Positions 44,633-54,849 of a stretch of DNA of 64,000 bases are shown here, piece after piece. Each line of letters starts with the position of its first letter. Position 1 is the stretch's first letter. The translations under genes and the position numbers were made by a program. This DNA is from Flagellimonas nanhaiensis (GTDB lineage Bacteria; Bacteroidota; Bacteroidia; Flavobacteriales; Flavobacteriaceae), in the NCBI RefSeq assembly GCF_003382275.1, contig NZ_QTJX01000004.1, positions 62,001 through 126,000 on the forward strand, in the 5' to 3' direction. The notes beneath the pieces were generated by a model. The model saw only the letters and a program-made list of their open reading frames with translations, was not told the origin of the DNA and ran no database searches.

Positions 44633-47077
44633 TCAAAAATTTCCTATTCTAATGATATCTGCAAAGATACCCGAAGCAGTAACATCTGCACCCGCACCCG
44701 CACCTTTTACGATCAAAGGTTGATTGGGATAACGTTCCGTGAAAAACAGTACGATATTGTCACTTCCTTCCAAATTATAAAAGTCATGCCCCTTAGGTAT
44801 TTTTTGCAGCCCTACTTTTGTCTTGCCTTCTTCAAATTGGGCAACGTACTTTAGTTTGCAATCTTGGTCTGCAGCTTGTTTGTAGAGTTTTTGAAAATCA
44901 TCCTCATATTTTATCAACGACTCAAAAAAGGCCTCGTTGGAATTGGTTTCCAAACTTTCCTTGGGCAAAAAGGATTCATTTTCAATGTCATCAATGTCCA
45001 GCTCGTAACCGCTTTCCCTTGCCAGAATCAATATTTTTCGCATTACATCTACGCCGCTGAGGTCAATGGTAGGGTCGGGTTCGGTATAACCCTGCTCTTG
45101 AGCTTGTTTGACGACATCATGAAAGGTCACGGAATCATTGAAGGTGTTGAACACAAAGTTTAAACTTCCTGACAACACAGCCTGAATTTTTTTGACTTTG
45201 TCACCAGATGCAATCAAATGTTTTAGCGTATCAATAATGGGAAGTCCGGCACCAACATTGGTTTCAAAAAGAAACGGCGCATTAAATTGTTTGGATAGGG
45301 ATTTAAGATTCTTGTAAAAATCGTAGTCCGAAGAGCATGCGATTTTGTTACATGTAACCACCGAGATATTATTCTTTAAATAATCGGGGTAGCTTTGGGC
45401 CACTTCATTATTGGCAGTATTGTCTACAAAAACGCTGTTTCGGTAATTGAGTGATTTCACCGTATCAAAAAAGGTCTGTTTGTCTGCTTTCTCTCCTTTA
45501 CCCAACTGATTTTGCCAATCTTTCAGGGATATCCCGTTCTCATCAAAGACCATGGTTCTCGAATTGCTGATCCCGATGACCCTTAGGTTGAGTTTTAATT
45601 CTTTCTTGAGGTATTTTCTTTGCTGATGTATTTGCTCAAGGAATTTGGAGCCAACATTGCCCACACCCATTACAAATAGGTTGAGTTGTTTGATGTTTTC
45701 TTCAAAAAAGGTTTCATGAAGCGAGTTCAAGGCTTTTTTGACATCTTCCTTTTTAATGACAGCAGAGATGTTCCTTTCTGAAGCTCCTTGGGCAATTGCC
45801 CTAATATTCACATTGTTCTTGCCCAATGTACTGAACATCTTTCCACTAAGTCCCTGATGACTTTTCATGTTATCACCTACAAGGGCTACGATCGTAAGGT
45901 CACGTTCTACAATGGCAGGCTTAATTTTACGGTTCTGCATTTCATATGCAAATGTTTCGTTTACGGCTTCTGCAGCTATTTCAACATCCTCATCGGCTAC
46001 ACCAACACAAATGGAGTGCTCTGAGGATGCCTGTGTAATTAAGACGATGCTTATGTTATTTAACGAAAGTGTTTCAAAAAACCGTTTTGAAATCCCGGGA
46101 ATACCTATCATTCCTGGCCCTTCCAAAGAGAGCAGGCTGATGTTTCCCACATGGCTGATTCCCCTAACAGTTTTTCCATTGCCATTATCATTTTTTGAAA
46201 TAATGGTCCCTGGATTTTCAGGATCGAAAGTATTTTTAATGGCGATGGGGATTTCCTTTCCTAAAATCGGTTGGATGGTTGGGGGATACAATACCTTAGC
46301 TCCAAAATGAGAGAGTTCCATGGCTTCTTCATAGCTAATATGAGGAACTGCCTTTGCCTGTTTCACCAGTTTGGGATTGGCTGTGTACATGCCATTTACA
46401 TCGGTCCAGATTTCCAAAAATTCAGAATTTTGTGCTGCTGCCACAATGGCTGCGGTATAATCTGAACCACCTCTTCCCAAGGTGGTGTTGTCACCAGTGC
46501 CACTCGAGGATACAAATCCAGGAAGTACAGTTATTTGACAAGGGTTTTCTTTGAAAAACTGGTTACAGTTTTTTGTTGTACTTGAAAAATCCACATTGGC
46601 CTTGCCATAATTGCTGTCGGTAATGATTAGCTCACGACTATCCTTAAAAGTGGCATCCAATCCTTCGGATTTAAAATATTCTCCTATGATATATGCAGAA
46701 AGCAATTCGCCGAAGCTTACGATTTTATCGGAAAGTTTAGGTGTGAGTTCCCCAATTAAATAGGCACCTTCCAACAAGGTTTCCAAAACGTTTAAATCGC
46801 TTTTTATTTTACTCAGAACTGTACTTTGAACTTGTATGGGAATCAATTCCTTTACTGCAGCTAGATGTCGTTCTTCAATGGTCTTTAAAGATTCTGTATA
46901 GGTGGGATCTTGCAATGACGCTAGGTGCGAGGTGTCTAATAATAGATCTGTGATGCCGCCAAAAGCAGATACTACAACTGCGGCCTTTTCTTGACCTAAG
47001 TCTTGAACAATGTTTTTGACTTTGTTAATGTTTTGTGGATTGGCTACTGAAGTGCCTCCAAATTTTAAGACCTTCAT
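44633..47077 (-). CDS. thrA: Bifunctional aspartokinase / homoserine dehydrogenase
   Basis: It performs the first and third steps of threonine synthesis. The aspartokinase begins VLKFGGTSVANPQN, with GRGGSDYTAAIVA further in. Two ACT domains (about 300-460) should bind an amino acid effector, probably threonine. The homoserine dehydrogenase follows with GVGNVGSKFLEQI and a C-terminal GADVTASGIFADI. It has 814 residues, like E. coli ThrA. It is preceded by a leader with a Thr/Ile-rich peptide, so control is likely both allosteric and by attenuation. Confidence 0.97.
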   Translation of the reverse strand: MKVLKFGGTSVANPQNINKVKNIVQDLGQEKAAVVVSAFGGITDLLLDTSHLASLQDPTYTESLKTIEERHLAAVKELIPIQVQSTVLSKIKSDLNVLETLLEGAYLIGELTPKLSDKIVSFGELLSAYIIGEYFKSEGLDATFKDSRELIITDSNYGKANVDFSSTTKNCNQFFKENPCQITVLPGFVSSSGTGDNTTLGRGGSDYTAAIVAAAQNSEFLEIWTDVNGMYTANPKLVKQAKAVPHISYEEAMELSHFGAKVLYPPTIQPILGKEIPIAIKNTFDPENPGTIISKNDNGNGKTVRGISHVGNISLLSLEGPGMIGIPGISKRFFETLSLNNISIVLITQASSEHSICVGVADEDVEIAAEAVNETFAYEMQNRKIKPAIVERDLTIVALVGDNMKSHQGLSGKMFSTLGKNNVNIRAIAQGASERNISAVIKKEDVKKALNSLHETFFEENIKQLNLFVMGVGNVGSKFLEQIHQQRKYLKKELKLNLRVIGISNSRTMVFDENGISLKDWQNQLGKGEKADKQTFFDTVKSLNYRNSVFVDNTANNEVAQSYPDYLKNNISVVTCNKIACSSDYDFYKNLKSLSKQFNAPFLFETNVGAGLPIIDTLKHLIASGDKVKKIQAVLSGSLNFVFNTFNDSVTFHDVVKQAQEQGYTEPDPTIDLSGVDVMRKILILARESGYELDIDDIENESFLPKESLETNSNEAFFESLIKYEDDFQKLYKQAADQDCKLKYVAQFEEGKTKVGLQKIPKGHDFYNLEGSDNIVLFFTERYPNQPLIVKGAGAGADVTASGIFADIIRIGNF

Positions 47078-47140
47078 GGTGAATTATTAATGTGAAAATT
47101 GAAAAAAATGAATATGAACCGACGGAATAATATATAGCAG

Positions 47141-47159
47141 ACTACCCCCAAGGGGTAAT
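47141..47159 (-). promoter_or_regulatory. Hairpin in the thr leader, candidate attenuator element
   Basis: On the minus strand ATTACCCC, loop TTG, GGGGTAGT form an 8-bp stem (one G-T) spanning leader-peptide codons 13-18 including the stop. A ribosome stalled at the Thr codons would open it. The same GGGGGTA can instead pair with TTACCCCC at 47251-47244 near the predicted transcript start. No T run directly follows; a seven-T run occurs about 30 bases downstream. Confidence 0.5.
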
Positions 47160-47195
47160 GATGGTCAATGTGAAGATAAAAGAGTATTTTTTCAT
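47142..47195 (-). CDS. thr operon leader peptide, 17 residues
   Basis: The frame from ATG 47195 to TAG 47142 encodes MKKYSFIFTLTIITPWG. Thr at 9, 11 and 14 and Ile at 7, 12 and 13 give a TLTIIT run, the hallmark of a threonine/isoleucine attenuator like E. coli ThrL. It lies 64 bases upstream of thrA in the predicted transcript. Its last codons form the arms of a hairpin. It is too short for statistical gene finding; the residue bias and position are the evidence. Confidence 0.7.
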   Translation of the reverse strand: MKKYSFIFTLTIITPWG

Positions 47196-47248
47196 CTCTT
47201 AAAGGTTGCTAGCCTAATACTATGGTTTCTAATTCAAGATTATGGGGG

Positions 47249-47279
47249 TAAAAGTAGTACATTTGAATCCTTCTTCAAA
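47249..47279 (-). promoter_or_regulatory. thr operon promoter
   Basis: On the minus strand TTTG (47279-47276), a 19-base spacer and TACTTTTA (47256-47249) differ from the consensus only at the last -7 base. It predicts a leader of about 165 bases containing the leader peptide. Confidence 0.5.
47258..47265 (+). promoter_or_regulatory. -7 box of nnr
   Basis: TACATTTG on the plus strand matches TAnnTTTG, 66 bases before the nnr ATG. It sits in the spacer of the opposing thr promoter, so the two promoters overlap. Confidence 0.4.
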
Positions 47280-47331
47280 TGTTTGACAAATTTTTACGAA
47301 ATCCATAGTAATCGTTAAATTTTCTTAGGGA

Positions 47332-48861
47332 ATGAAAATTTTTTCTGCTGATCAAATCTATAAAGCTGACAAATCAACAATAGAAAAAGAGCAGATTTCC
47401 AGTGACATGCTCATGGAAAGGGCTGCAACCAGATTGTTTGAGTGGATTCATACCCGTCTGCAAGGTGCCCAGGTAAACATTCAACTGTTCTGCGGAATTG
47501 GAAACAATGGCGGGGACGGTATTGTTTTGGCAAGACACCTTCAGGAACATGGATACAATATTCAGGTGCATGTGGTCAATTATAGTGAAAAACGATCCAA
47601 AGATTTTTTGCTGAATCTTGAGCGATTGAAGGATAGGAAAATATGGCCGGATTTTATTAATGAGGATAGTAGTTTTCCACTCATCTCCCCAGAAGACATT
47701 GTAGTTGATGCCATTTTTGGAATTGGACTGAGCAGACCATTAGATCAATGGGTTGCCAATCTCATTGGCCATATCAATGCCTCCAGGGCTTTTGTATTGT
47801 CCGTGGATATTCCATCTGGTTTACCGATGGACAGGCCTCCCGTATCAGAAGTTATAGAGGCCAATCACGTACTTAGTTTTCAGGTTCCCAAATTGGTATT
47901 TTTTCTACCACAAACTGGGATTTACATTGACCAGTGGGAAATTTTGGATATTGGCTTGGACACCGAGTTTTTAACTCATGAAGAAGTGGGTTATGAGTTG
48001 ATTGGCCCCCCGGACGTTCTTCCCTTGTATAGACCTAGAAACAAATTTTCCCATAAGGGAACCTATGGACATGCTGTGATTATTGGGGGATCTTACGGTA
48101 AAATTGGTGCAGTTCAATTGGCAAGTAATGCATGTTTAACTGTGGGAAGTGGCTTAGTGACCGCTTTTGTTCCGAAATGTGGTTACCATTCATTGCAAAC
48201 GGCCTTGCCAGAGATTATGGTTTTGACCGACGACGATGATGAAAATATTGAGCAAATTACTATTCCATTTGTTCCAAATGCCATTGGTATTGGAGTAGGA
48301 ATGGGAACCTCGGAGGATACGGCAAAAGCCTTTGGCGCTTTTCTAAAGAAACAGGAAAACCCCGTGGTTATTGATGCCGATGGTCTCAATTTATTGGCCA
48401 AACACCAAGAATTACTGAAATCTGTGCCTGCACAATCAATTTTAACCCCTCACCCAAAAGAATTGGAAAGATTGATTGGCAAATGGGACAATGATTTTGA
48501 TAAATTGGAGAAAACAAAAAAGTTTTCCTCTAAAAATGACTGTGTTGTAGTAATCAAGGGAGCTCACAGCATTACTATTTACAAAGACAAGGGATATGTA
48601 AATTCCTCTGGTAATCCAGGCATGGCAACAGCAGGGAGTGGGGACGTTCTTACAGGCATGATAACGGGACTGCTATCCCAAGGATATGAGCCGTTGGCTG
48701 CTTGCGTTTTTGGTGTTTACCTGCATGGTTTAGCAGGAGATATCGCAGTCCATCAATATGGTTATGAAGCATTAAAGGCTTCTATATTGGTAGAAAATAT
48801 TGGAAGGGCCTATCAAGAACTTCTTAGACCGCCCAATAGGGAAAATTCACAGGAATCCTAG
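47332..48861 (+). CDS. nnr: Bifunctional NAD(P)HX epimerase / ADP-dependent dehydratase
   Basis: It repairs hydrated, damaged NADH and NADPH. The N-terminal YjeF domain (about 1-215) has GIGNNGGDGIVLARHL. The C-terminal carbohydrate-kinase-like dehydratase (about 230-505) has VVIDADGLNLLAK, and AGSGDVLTGMITGL as the catalytic and ADP-binding motif. It has 509 residues, the usual fused form. Its stop overlaps that of the convergent next gene by four bases. Confidence 0.95.
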   Translation: MKIFSADQIYKADKSTIEKEQISSDMLMERAATRLFEWIHTRLQGAQVNIQLFCGIGNNGGDGIVLARHLQEHGYNIQVHVVNYSEKRSKDFLLNLERLKDRKIWPDFINEDSSFPLISPEDIVVDAIFGIGLSRPLDQWVANLIGHINASRAFVLSVDIPSGLPMDRPPVSEVIEANHVLSFQVPKLVFFLPQTGIYIDQWEILDIGLDTEFLTHEEVGYELIGPPDVLPLYRPRNKFSHKGTYGHAVIIGGSYGKIGAVQLASNACLTVGSGLVTAFVPKCGYHSLQTALPEIMVLTDDDDENIEQITIPFVPNAIGIGVGMGTSEDTAKAFGAFLKKQENPVVIDADGLNLLAKHQELLKSVPAQSILTPHPKELERLIGKWDNDFDKLEKTKKFSSKNDCVVVIKGAHSITIYKDKGYVNSSGNPGMATAGSGDVLTGMITGLLSQGYEPLAACVFGVYLHGLAGDIAVHQYGYEALKASILVENIGRAYQELLRPPNRENSQES

Positions 48862-49277
48862 GAGTTGTCTTTACCTTTATTTGCTTTAAGCCTTTTCTTT
48901 ATCCACGTAAGGGCATTTTCGTACTCAATAAAAAACTCCATATTTTTCTTATAGAAAAGCTTCTCTATTTTGAAGTTGTGCATATCTATTTCCTTCTTGG
49001 AAACTATGGCAAAAGCTTTTAAGTTTTCCAGACCACGCAAATAGTTATATACGGTAGGATCTATGGCATAGGAATTTTTTCTCAAACTGATATAACCAAA
49101 ATCCTTGTCCCTAAAATGTATTTCTGAAATTCCAATAATTTGATAAGCTCGTTCGAGCGTAATCGTCGCACCGTCATCAAACGTGGATACCATATAATTG
49201 TCAAAAACTTGAACGTTTCCAATATCAAGCTGGTATTCACGAACAACAATGGCTTTCTTAGAAGAAGCAATTCTCAT
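48858..49277 (-). CDS. STAS/SpoIIAA-like protein
   Basis: A 139-residue cytoplasmic protein. The strand-helix order (MVSTFDDGATITLERAYQII, then LRGLENLKAFAIVSKKEIDM and FYKKNMEFFIEYENALTWIK) fits the SpoIIAA-like STAS/SEC14 fold, which is known in small Bacteroidota proteins. No phosphorylation Ser can be assigned with confidence. It is probably monocistronic. Function is unknown. Confidence 0.5.
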   Translation of the reverse strand: MRIASSKKAIVVREYQLDIGNVQVFDNYMVSTFDDGATITLERAYQIIGISEIHFRDKDFGYISLRKNSYAIDPTVYNYLRGLENLKAFAIVSKKEIDMHNFKIEKLFYKKNMEFFIEYENALTWIKKRLKANKGKDNS

Positions 49278-49389
49278 TCCCCAAAATAGTTATAGTGTCT
49301 CAAGACGAAAGTATATGGAATGTGATTTGACGGGAAAAATTTTAGATTAAAAGCGCAAATATCGTTTGTATGGTAAAATTGCCCATAAA

Positions 49390-49417
49390 AAAAGCCGACG
49401 TTGATAAGCCGGCTTTT
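49390..49417. terminator. Terminator after clpC
   Basis: AAAAGCCG and CGGCTTTT form an 8-bp stem around a 12-base loop, 17 bases past the clpC stop on the minus strand, with A/T runs on both sides. Confidence 0.7.
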
Positions 49418-49433
49418 AGAATCTATTTTGATT

Positions 49434-51989
49434 TTATGAATCCGCCTTGGGCGATTTTTCCTTTTTTTCAATCTTGATGGTGAGCTCTTCTTTTTTCTCA
49501 TCAAGATCCATGAATATGCTATCTCCTTCGTCGAGTTTGGAATTTACAATTTCTTCGGCAAGAGCATCCTCAATATACTTTTGGATTGCCCTTTTTAGTG
49601 GACGGGCTCCATACTGTTTGTCAAATCCTTTTTCAGCGATATAATCTTTGGCTTTTTCAGAAAGACTTAGGTCGTAACCGATGTCCTTGATTCTGCCAAA
49701 GAGCTTGTCTAATTCTATATCGATGATTTTGTGAATGTCTTCGCGTTCCAGTGGATTAAAGACGATTACATCATCAATTCTGTTTAAAAACTCAGGAGCA
49801 AATGCCTTTTTCAAAGCATTTTCAATTACACTTTTTTGGTGACTGTCCGCTTGGGCCTTTTTGGCAGCGGTTCCAAAGCCAACACCTTGTCCAAAGTCCT
49901 TAAGCTGACGTGCCCCAATGTTGGAAGTCATTATGATGATTGTATTTCTAAAATCTATCTTTCTTCCCAGGCTGTCCGTTAAGAAACCATCGTCCAATAC
50001 CTGCAACAACATGTTGAAAACATCTGGGTGGGCTTTTTCTACTTCATCCAAAAGAATAACGGAATAAGGCTTGCGACGTACTTTTTCGGTAAGCTGACCA
50101 CCTTCTTCGTACCCAACATATCCGGGAGGCGCACCTACCAGTCTGGATATGGCGAATTTTTCCATATACTCGCTCATATCTATACGAATCAGAGCGTCCT
50201 CGGAATCAAAAAGTTCTTTGGCCAATATTTTTGCCAATTGGGTTTTGCCCACACCGGTTTGACCTAAGAAAATAAAAGAACCAATAGGTTTGTTGGGATC
50301 CTTCAGACCCGCTCTATTTCGTTGGATGGCCTTGGCCACTTTGGCCACAGCTTCATCCTGTCCAATTACAAAACCTTTGATTAAATCGGGCAGTTCCGCC
50401 AATTTGTTGCTTTCGGTTTGGGCAATTCTATTGACCGGAATTCCACTCATCATGGAAACTACATCTGCAACATTGTCCTCAGAGACTGTTTCACGGTGGA
50501 GTTTACTTTCCTCCTCCCAACGTTCTTGTGCAGAAGCTAGCTCTTTTTCCAATCGTTTTTCATCATCCCGAAGCTTAGCAGCTTCCTCATACTTTTGCTT
50601 CTTTACAACGCTGTTCTTCAACTCCCGTACATCTTCAAGTTGACTTTCCAACTCCAAAATTTGTTTGGGAACATCCATATTTACAATATGTACCCGTGAG
50701 CCAGCTTCGTCCAATGCATCAATGGCCTTGTCCGGTAAGAACCTATCGGTCATATATCTATTGGTAAGCTTCACACAGGCCACAATGGCATCATCTGTAT
50801 AGTTTACATTGTGATGGTCCTCGTATTTACCTTTGATGTTCATAAGGATTTCAATGGTCTCCTCAACAGATGTAGGTTCAACCATTACCTTTTGGAAACG
50901 TCGCTCCAGGGCACCATCTTTTTCAATGTACTGTCTATATTCATCCAGAGTGGTAGCACCTATACATTGGATCTCACCTCGAGCTAAAGCCGGTTTGAAC
51001 ATGTTGGAGGCGTCCAGACTTCCGGTAGCTCCACCTGCTCCTACAATAGTGTGGATTTCATCAATGAATAGAATGATGTCATCATTTTTCTCCAGTTCGT
51101 TCATCACCGCTTTCATGCGCTCTTCAAACTGACCACGGTATTTTGTTCCGGCAACCAAAGACGCCAAATCAAGTGTGACCACACGCTTGTTGTATAGAAT
51201 CCTGGAAACTTTCTTGTTTATTATACGAAGGGCCAAACCTTCTGCAATGGCACTTTTTCCCACTCCGGGCTCACCAATGAGCAGAGGATTGTTCTTTTTT
51301 CTTCGACTAAGTATTTGAGATACCCGTTCTATTTCCTTCTCCCTTCCAACAACCGGGTCCAATTTATTTTCTTCCGCAAGTTTTGTCAGGTCACGTCCAA
51401 AATTGTCCAGAACGGGAGTTTTGGATTTTTTGCTTCCTTTTTGGGAAGAACCTGATCCAAAAGCACCTTCTTTGGAATCCCCAGTTTCATCAGGATCGCT
51501 TGGAAACGATTCTGCCTGAGGGGAATCAATATAGTCGTCATCACTGGTGATCATAGATTTGAACTGTTCTTTCACATTATCGTAATCAACCTTTAGCTTA
51601 TGCAGCAATTTGGTGGTTGGATCATTCTCGTTTCTGAGGATACAGAGCAATAGATGTGCTGTATTGATGGAAGAACTTTGAAAAAGCTTTGCTTCCAAAA
51701 AAGTGGTTTTAAGGGCCCGCTCTGCCTGTCTGGTCAGATGCAGGTTCTTTTTGTCTTTCTGCATTGTCCCTGTGTTTGGATTGGCGGGACTAAGTATTTC
51801 CACTTTTCGTCTCAAGTGGTCCAAGTCCACATCCAGCGCATCCAAAATATTAATGGCCTTGCCATTTCCATCTCTTAAAAGACCGAGCATAAGATGTTCC
51901 GTTCCAATAAAGTCGTGACCAAGTCTAAGGGCCTCTTCCTTACTGTAGGCAATAACATCTTTTACTCTGGGGGAGAAATTATCGTCCAT
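49434..51989 (-). CDS. clpC: ATP-dependent Clp protease ATPase subunit ClpC
   Basis: A Hsp100 unfoldase that feeds ClpP. Two Clp N repeats (about 1-145; [20 protein letters not shown]) lead to AAA-1 with [12 protein letters not shown], a middle region with a UVR-like [20 protein letters not shown] helix, then AAA-2 with [12 protein letters not shown]. The ATG at 51989 gives 851 residues. Between the N domain and AAA-1 lies a low-complexity Asp/Ser/Gly linker (about 150-185). It is divergent from gyrA; the 261 bases between hold AT-rich sequence without a clear consensus promoter. Confidence 0.95.
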   Translation of the reverse strand: MDDNFSPRVKDVIAYSKEEALRLGHDFIGTEHLMLGLLRDGNGKAINILDALDVDLDHLRRKVEILSPANPNTGTMQKDKKNLHLTRQAERALKTTFLEAKLFQSSSINTAHLLLCILRNENDPTTKLLHKLKVDYDNVKEQFKSMITSDDDYIDSPQAESFPSDPDETGDSKEGAFGSGSSQKGSKKSKTPVLDNFGRDLTKLAEENKLDPVVGREKEIERVSQILSRRKKNNPLLIGEPGVGKSAIAEGLALRIINKKVSRILYNKRVVTLDLASLVAGTKYRGQFEERMKAVMNELEKNDDIILFIDEIHTIVGAGGATGSLDASNMFKPALARGEIQCIGATTLDEYRQYIEKDGALERRFQKVMVEPTSVEETIEILMNIKGKYEDHHNVNYTDDAIVACVKLTNRYMTDRFLPDKAIDALDEAGSRVHIVNMDVPKQILELESQLEDVRELKNSVVKKQKYEEAAKLRDDEKRLEKELASAQERWEEESKLHRETVSEDNVADVVSMMSGIPVNRIAQTESNKLAELPDLIKGFVIGQDEAVAKVAKAIQRNRAGLKDPNKPIGSFIFLGQTGVGKTQLAKILAKELFDSEDALIRIDMSEYMEKFAISRLVGAPPGYVGYEEGGQLTEKVRRKPYSVILLDEVEKAHPDVFNMLLQVLDDGFLTDSLGRKIDFRNTIIIMTSNIGARQLKDFGQGVGFGTAAKKAQADSHQKSVIENALKKAFAPEFLNRIDDVIVFNPLEREDIHKIIDIELDKLFGRIKDIGYDLSLSEKAKDYIAEKGFDKQYGARPLKRAIQKYIEDALAEEIVNSKLDEGDSIFMDLDEKKEELTIKIEKKEKSPKADS

Positions 51990-52250
51990 ACGTACCTTTT
52001 TCAGCAATTAAAATTAATAAAACTATTGTTACAGTAGTCAAATACCGTACCCATATTCGATAAACTAGTGGTAAAAGTCGAAATAAAGGGGTCTTTATTC
52101 AAGGTTTAACATAGGTTTATCATACTTGAGGATGGGGTAAAATGCTGTTGATAATTTTTTTAATAAAGTAGGTCGCAATTGTTTTGAAAGGTGCGATTTT
52201 GCGTATATTGCCATGATATTTTAACCACTAAAAAACTATAAGATTTTAGC

Positions 52251-54821
52251 ATGGCGGAAGGAGAAAAGTTAATTCCTATCAACATTGAGGATGAGATGAA
52301 ATCTGCCTACATTGATTATTCAATGTCGGTCATTGTGTCACGTGCCCTGCCAGATGTTCGTGATGGTCTTAAACCAGTCCACAGAAGAGTACTTTTTGGA
52401 ATGCACGAGTTAGGTGTTAGATCAACCAGCTCGCACAAGAAATCTGCACGTATTGTAGGTGAGGTGCTTGGTAAATATCACCCTCACGGTGATACTTCGG
52501 TCTATGATACCATGGTGCGTATGGCCCAAGAATGGAGCTTACGCTATATGTTGATCGATGGCCAAGGTAACTTTGGTTCGGTAGATGGCGATAGCCCTGC
52601 CGCAATGCGATATACCGAGGCAAAAATGCGGAAGATTGCCGATGAGATGTTGGCAGATATTGACAAGGACACCGTTGATCATCAGTTAAATTTTGATGAC
52701 TCTCTGCAGGAGCCCACGGTACTTCCTACCAGGATTCCAAATTTATTGGTGAACGGAGCTTCAGGTATTGCGGTAGGTATGGCTACCAATATGCCACCTC
52801 ACAATCTATCTGAAGTTGTTGATGGTACCATTGCTTATATAGACGATAATAATATTGAGATAGATGAGCTTATTACCCACATTAAAGCTCCGGATTTTCC
52901 AACAGGTGGAATCATTTATGGCTATGATGGCGTAAAAGAAGCTTTCCACACCGGAAGAGGCCGCGTGGTAATGCGTGCAAAAGCTTCCTTTGAGGAAGTA
53001 CAGGGAAGGGAATGTATCATCGTAACAGAAATTCCGTATCAGGTCAATAAGGCGGACATGATCAAAAAGACCGCAGACCTGGTCAACGATAAAAAGATAG
53101 AGGGCATTTCATCCATTCGTGATGAATCTGACCGAAAAGGTATGCGTATCGTATATATTTTGAAGCGAGATGCCATTCCTAACATTGTGCTCAATATGCT
53201 GTACAAATACACAGCATTACAATCCTCTTTTAGTGTCAACAATATTGCTTTGGTCAATGGAAGGCCTAAATTGTTGAACTTGAAGGAGATCATTGGCCAT
53301 TTTGTGGACCACAGGCACGATGTGGTTGTTCGAAGAACAAAATTTGAGCTAAAGAAAGCTGAAGATCGCGCCCATATCCTGGAAGGTCTGATCATTGCTT
53401 CGGATAATATTGATGAGGTCATTGAGATTATCCGGGGATCCTCCAATGTGGATGAAGCCAGAAACAATTTGATGGAACGGTTTAAATTGACCGAAATCCA
53501 GGCAAAGGCTATTGTTGAAATGAGATTGCGACAGCTTACAGGGCTGGAACAAGATAAACTTCGTGACGAATACGATGAGCTTTTAAAGACCATTGAAGAC
53601 CTAAAGGACATCCTTGACAAAAAGGAGCGTAGAATGCAGATCATCAAAGATGAATTGCTAGAGGTAAAGGATAAATATGGAGATCCGCGCCGATCAGAGA
53701 TAAATTTTGCTGGAGGCGACCTGAGTATCGAGGACATGATTCCGGATGAGCAAGTGGTCATCACCATTTCCCATGCAGGTTACATTAAAAGAACCCCGCT
53801 CACGGAATACAAGACCCAAAATAGGGGAGGAGTGGGCCAGAAGGCGTCCTCGACACGAAGTGAAGATTTCTTGGAACATCTATTTGTGGGAACCAACCAT
53901 CAGTATATGTTGTTCTTTACCCAGAAAGGAAAATGTTTCTGGATGCGTGTCTATGAAATCCCAGAGGGAAGTAGGACTTCCAAAGGAAGAGCCATTCAAA
54001 ATCTTATCAATATTGAACAGGACGATAAGGTGAAGGCATTTATCTGCACCCAGGACCTGAAGGATGAGGATTATGTGAACAGCCATTATGTGATCATGGC
54101 CACCAAAAAAGGTACGGTCAAGAAGACTTCCTTGGAGCAATACTCTAGACCACGCCAAAATGGTATCAATGCGATTACCATCAAAGATGGAGATGAGCTT
54201 CTAGAGGCAAAACTTACTACAGGTACAAGTCAAATTTTCCTTGGCCTAAAATCAGGTAAGGCTATTCGCTTTGAAGAAAGCAAGACACGTCCTATGGGTA
54301 GAAATGCTGCTGGGGTCCGTGGTATAACCTTGGCAGATGACAAAGATGAGGTCATAGGAATGGTTTCTGTTCATAACTTTGAGGACGATATCCTGGTAGT
54401 TTCAGAGAATGGCTATGGTAAACGATCTACTATTGATGATTATAGGGTTACCAATAGAGGAGGTAAAGGAGTCAAGACAATTTCCATTACGGAAAAAACT
54501 GGAGGTCTTGTGGCTATCAAAAATGTTTCTGATTCTGATGATTTAATGATTATCAACAAATCAGGTATCGCTATACGTATGAGCGTTGAGGACCTCCGAG
54601 TAATGGGAAGGGCAACGCAAGGGGTAAGACTGATCAACCTTAAGGACAGTGATTCCATTGCGGCCGTGGCCAAAGTCATGAAAGATGATGCAGATGTTGA
54701 TGAAACCAATATCCTTGATATTGAGGTCAATGGAGAAGATGGCACAGCTCTTGATAATGACAAGGGGGAAAACAAAGACAGTGATAACAACGACGAAAAT
54801 AATAACGACAACAACGAATAA
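52251..54821 (+). CDS. gyrA: DNA gyrase subunit A
   Basis: The DNA-cleaving subunit of gyrase, which supercoils DNA. The catalytic tyrosine is Y121 in [30 protein letters not shown] is the quinolone-region signature; the position equal to E. coli Ser83 is Thr-Ser rich (HGDTSVYD). The C-terminal domain has six beta-pinwheel blades, with the GyrA-box-like QNRGGVGQK in the first. It ends in an Asp/Asn-rich acidic tail. It has 856 residues. Confidence 0.96.
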   Translation: MAEGEKLIPINIEDEMKSAYIDYSMSVIVSRALPDVRDGLKPVHRRVLFGMHELGVRSTSSHKKSARIVGEVLGKYHPHGDTSVYDTMVRMAQEWSLRYMLIDGQGNFGSVDGDSPAAMRYTEAKMRKIADEMLADIDKDTVDHQLNFDDSLQEPTVLPTRIPNLLVNGASGIAVGMATNMPPHNLSEVVDGTIAYIDDNNIEIDELITHIKAPDFPTGGIIYGYDGVKEAFHTGRGRVVMRAKASFEEVQGRECIIVTEIPYQVNKADMIKKTADLVNDKKIEGISSIRDESDRKGMRIVYILKRDAIPNIVLNMLYKYTALQSSFSVNNIALVNGRPKLLNLKEIIGHFVDHRHDVVVRRTKFELKKAEDRAHILEGLIIASDNIDEVIEIIRGSSNVDEARNNLMERFKLTEIQAKAIVEMRLRQLTGLEQDKLRDEYDELLKTIEDLKDILDKKERRMQIIKDELLEVKDKYGDPRRSEINFAGGDLSIEDMIPDEQVVITISHAGYIKRTPLTEYKTQNRGGVGQKASSTRSEDFLEHLFVGTNHQYMLFFTQKGKCFWMRVYEIPEGSRTSKGRAIQNLINIEQDDKVKAFICTQDLKDEDYVNSHYVIMATKKGTVKKTSLEQYSRPRQNGINAITIKDGDELLEAKLTTGTSQIFLGLKSGKAIRFEESKTRPMGRNAAGVRGITLADDKDEVIGMVSVHNFEDDILVVSENGYGKRSTIDDYRVTNRGGKGVKTISITEKTGGLVAIKNVSDSDDLMIINKSGIAIRMSVEDLRVMGRATQGVRLINLKDSDSIAAVAKVMKDDADVDETNILDIEVNGEDGTALDNDKGENKDSDNNDENNNDNNE

Positions 54822-54849
54822 TCAGTAAACACTAATAATTACATTCAAA

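Noticed and set aside
47073..47195. First reading of the thr leader as a 40-codon peptide overlapping thrA
   Set aside because: A recount of the A run showed the frame closes at TAG after 17 codons, which revealed the Thr/Ile-rich peptide instead.
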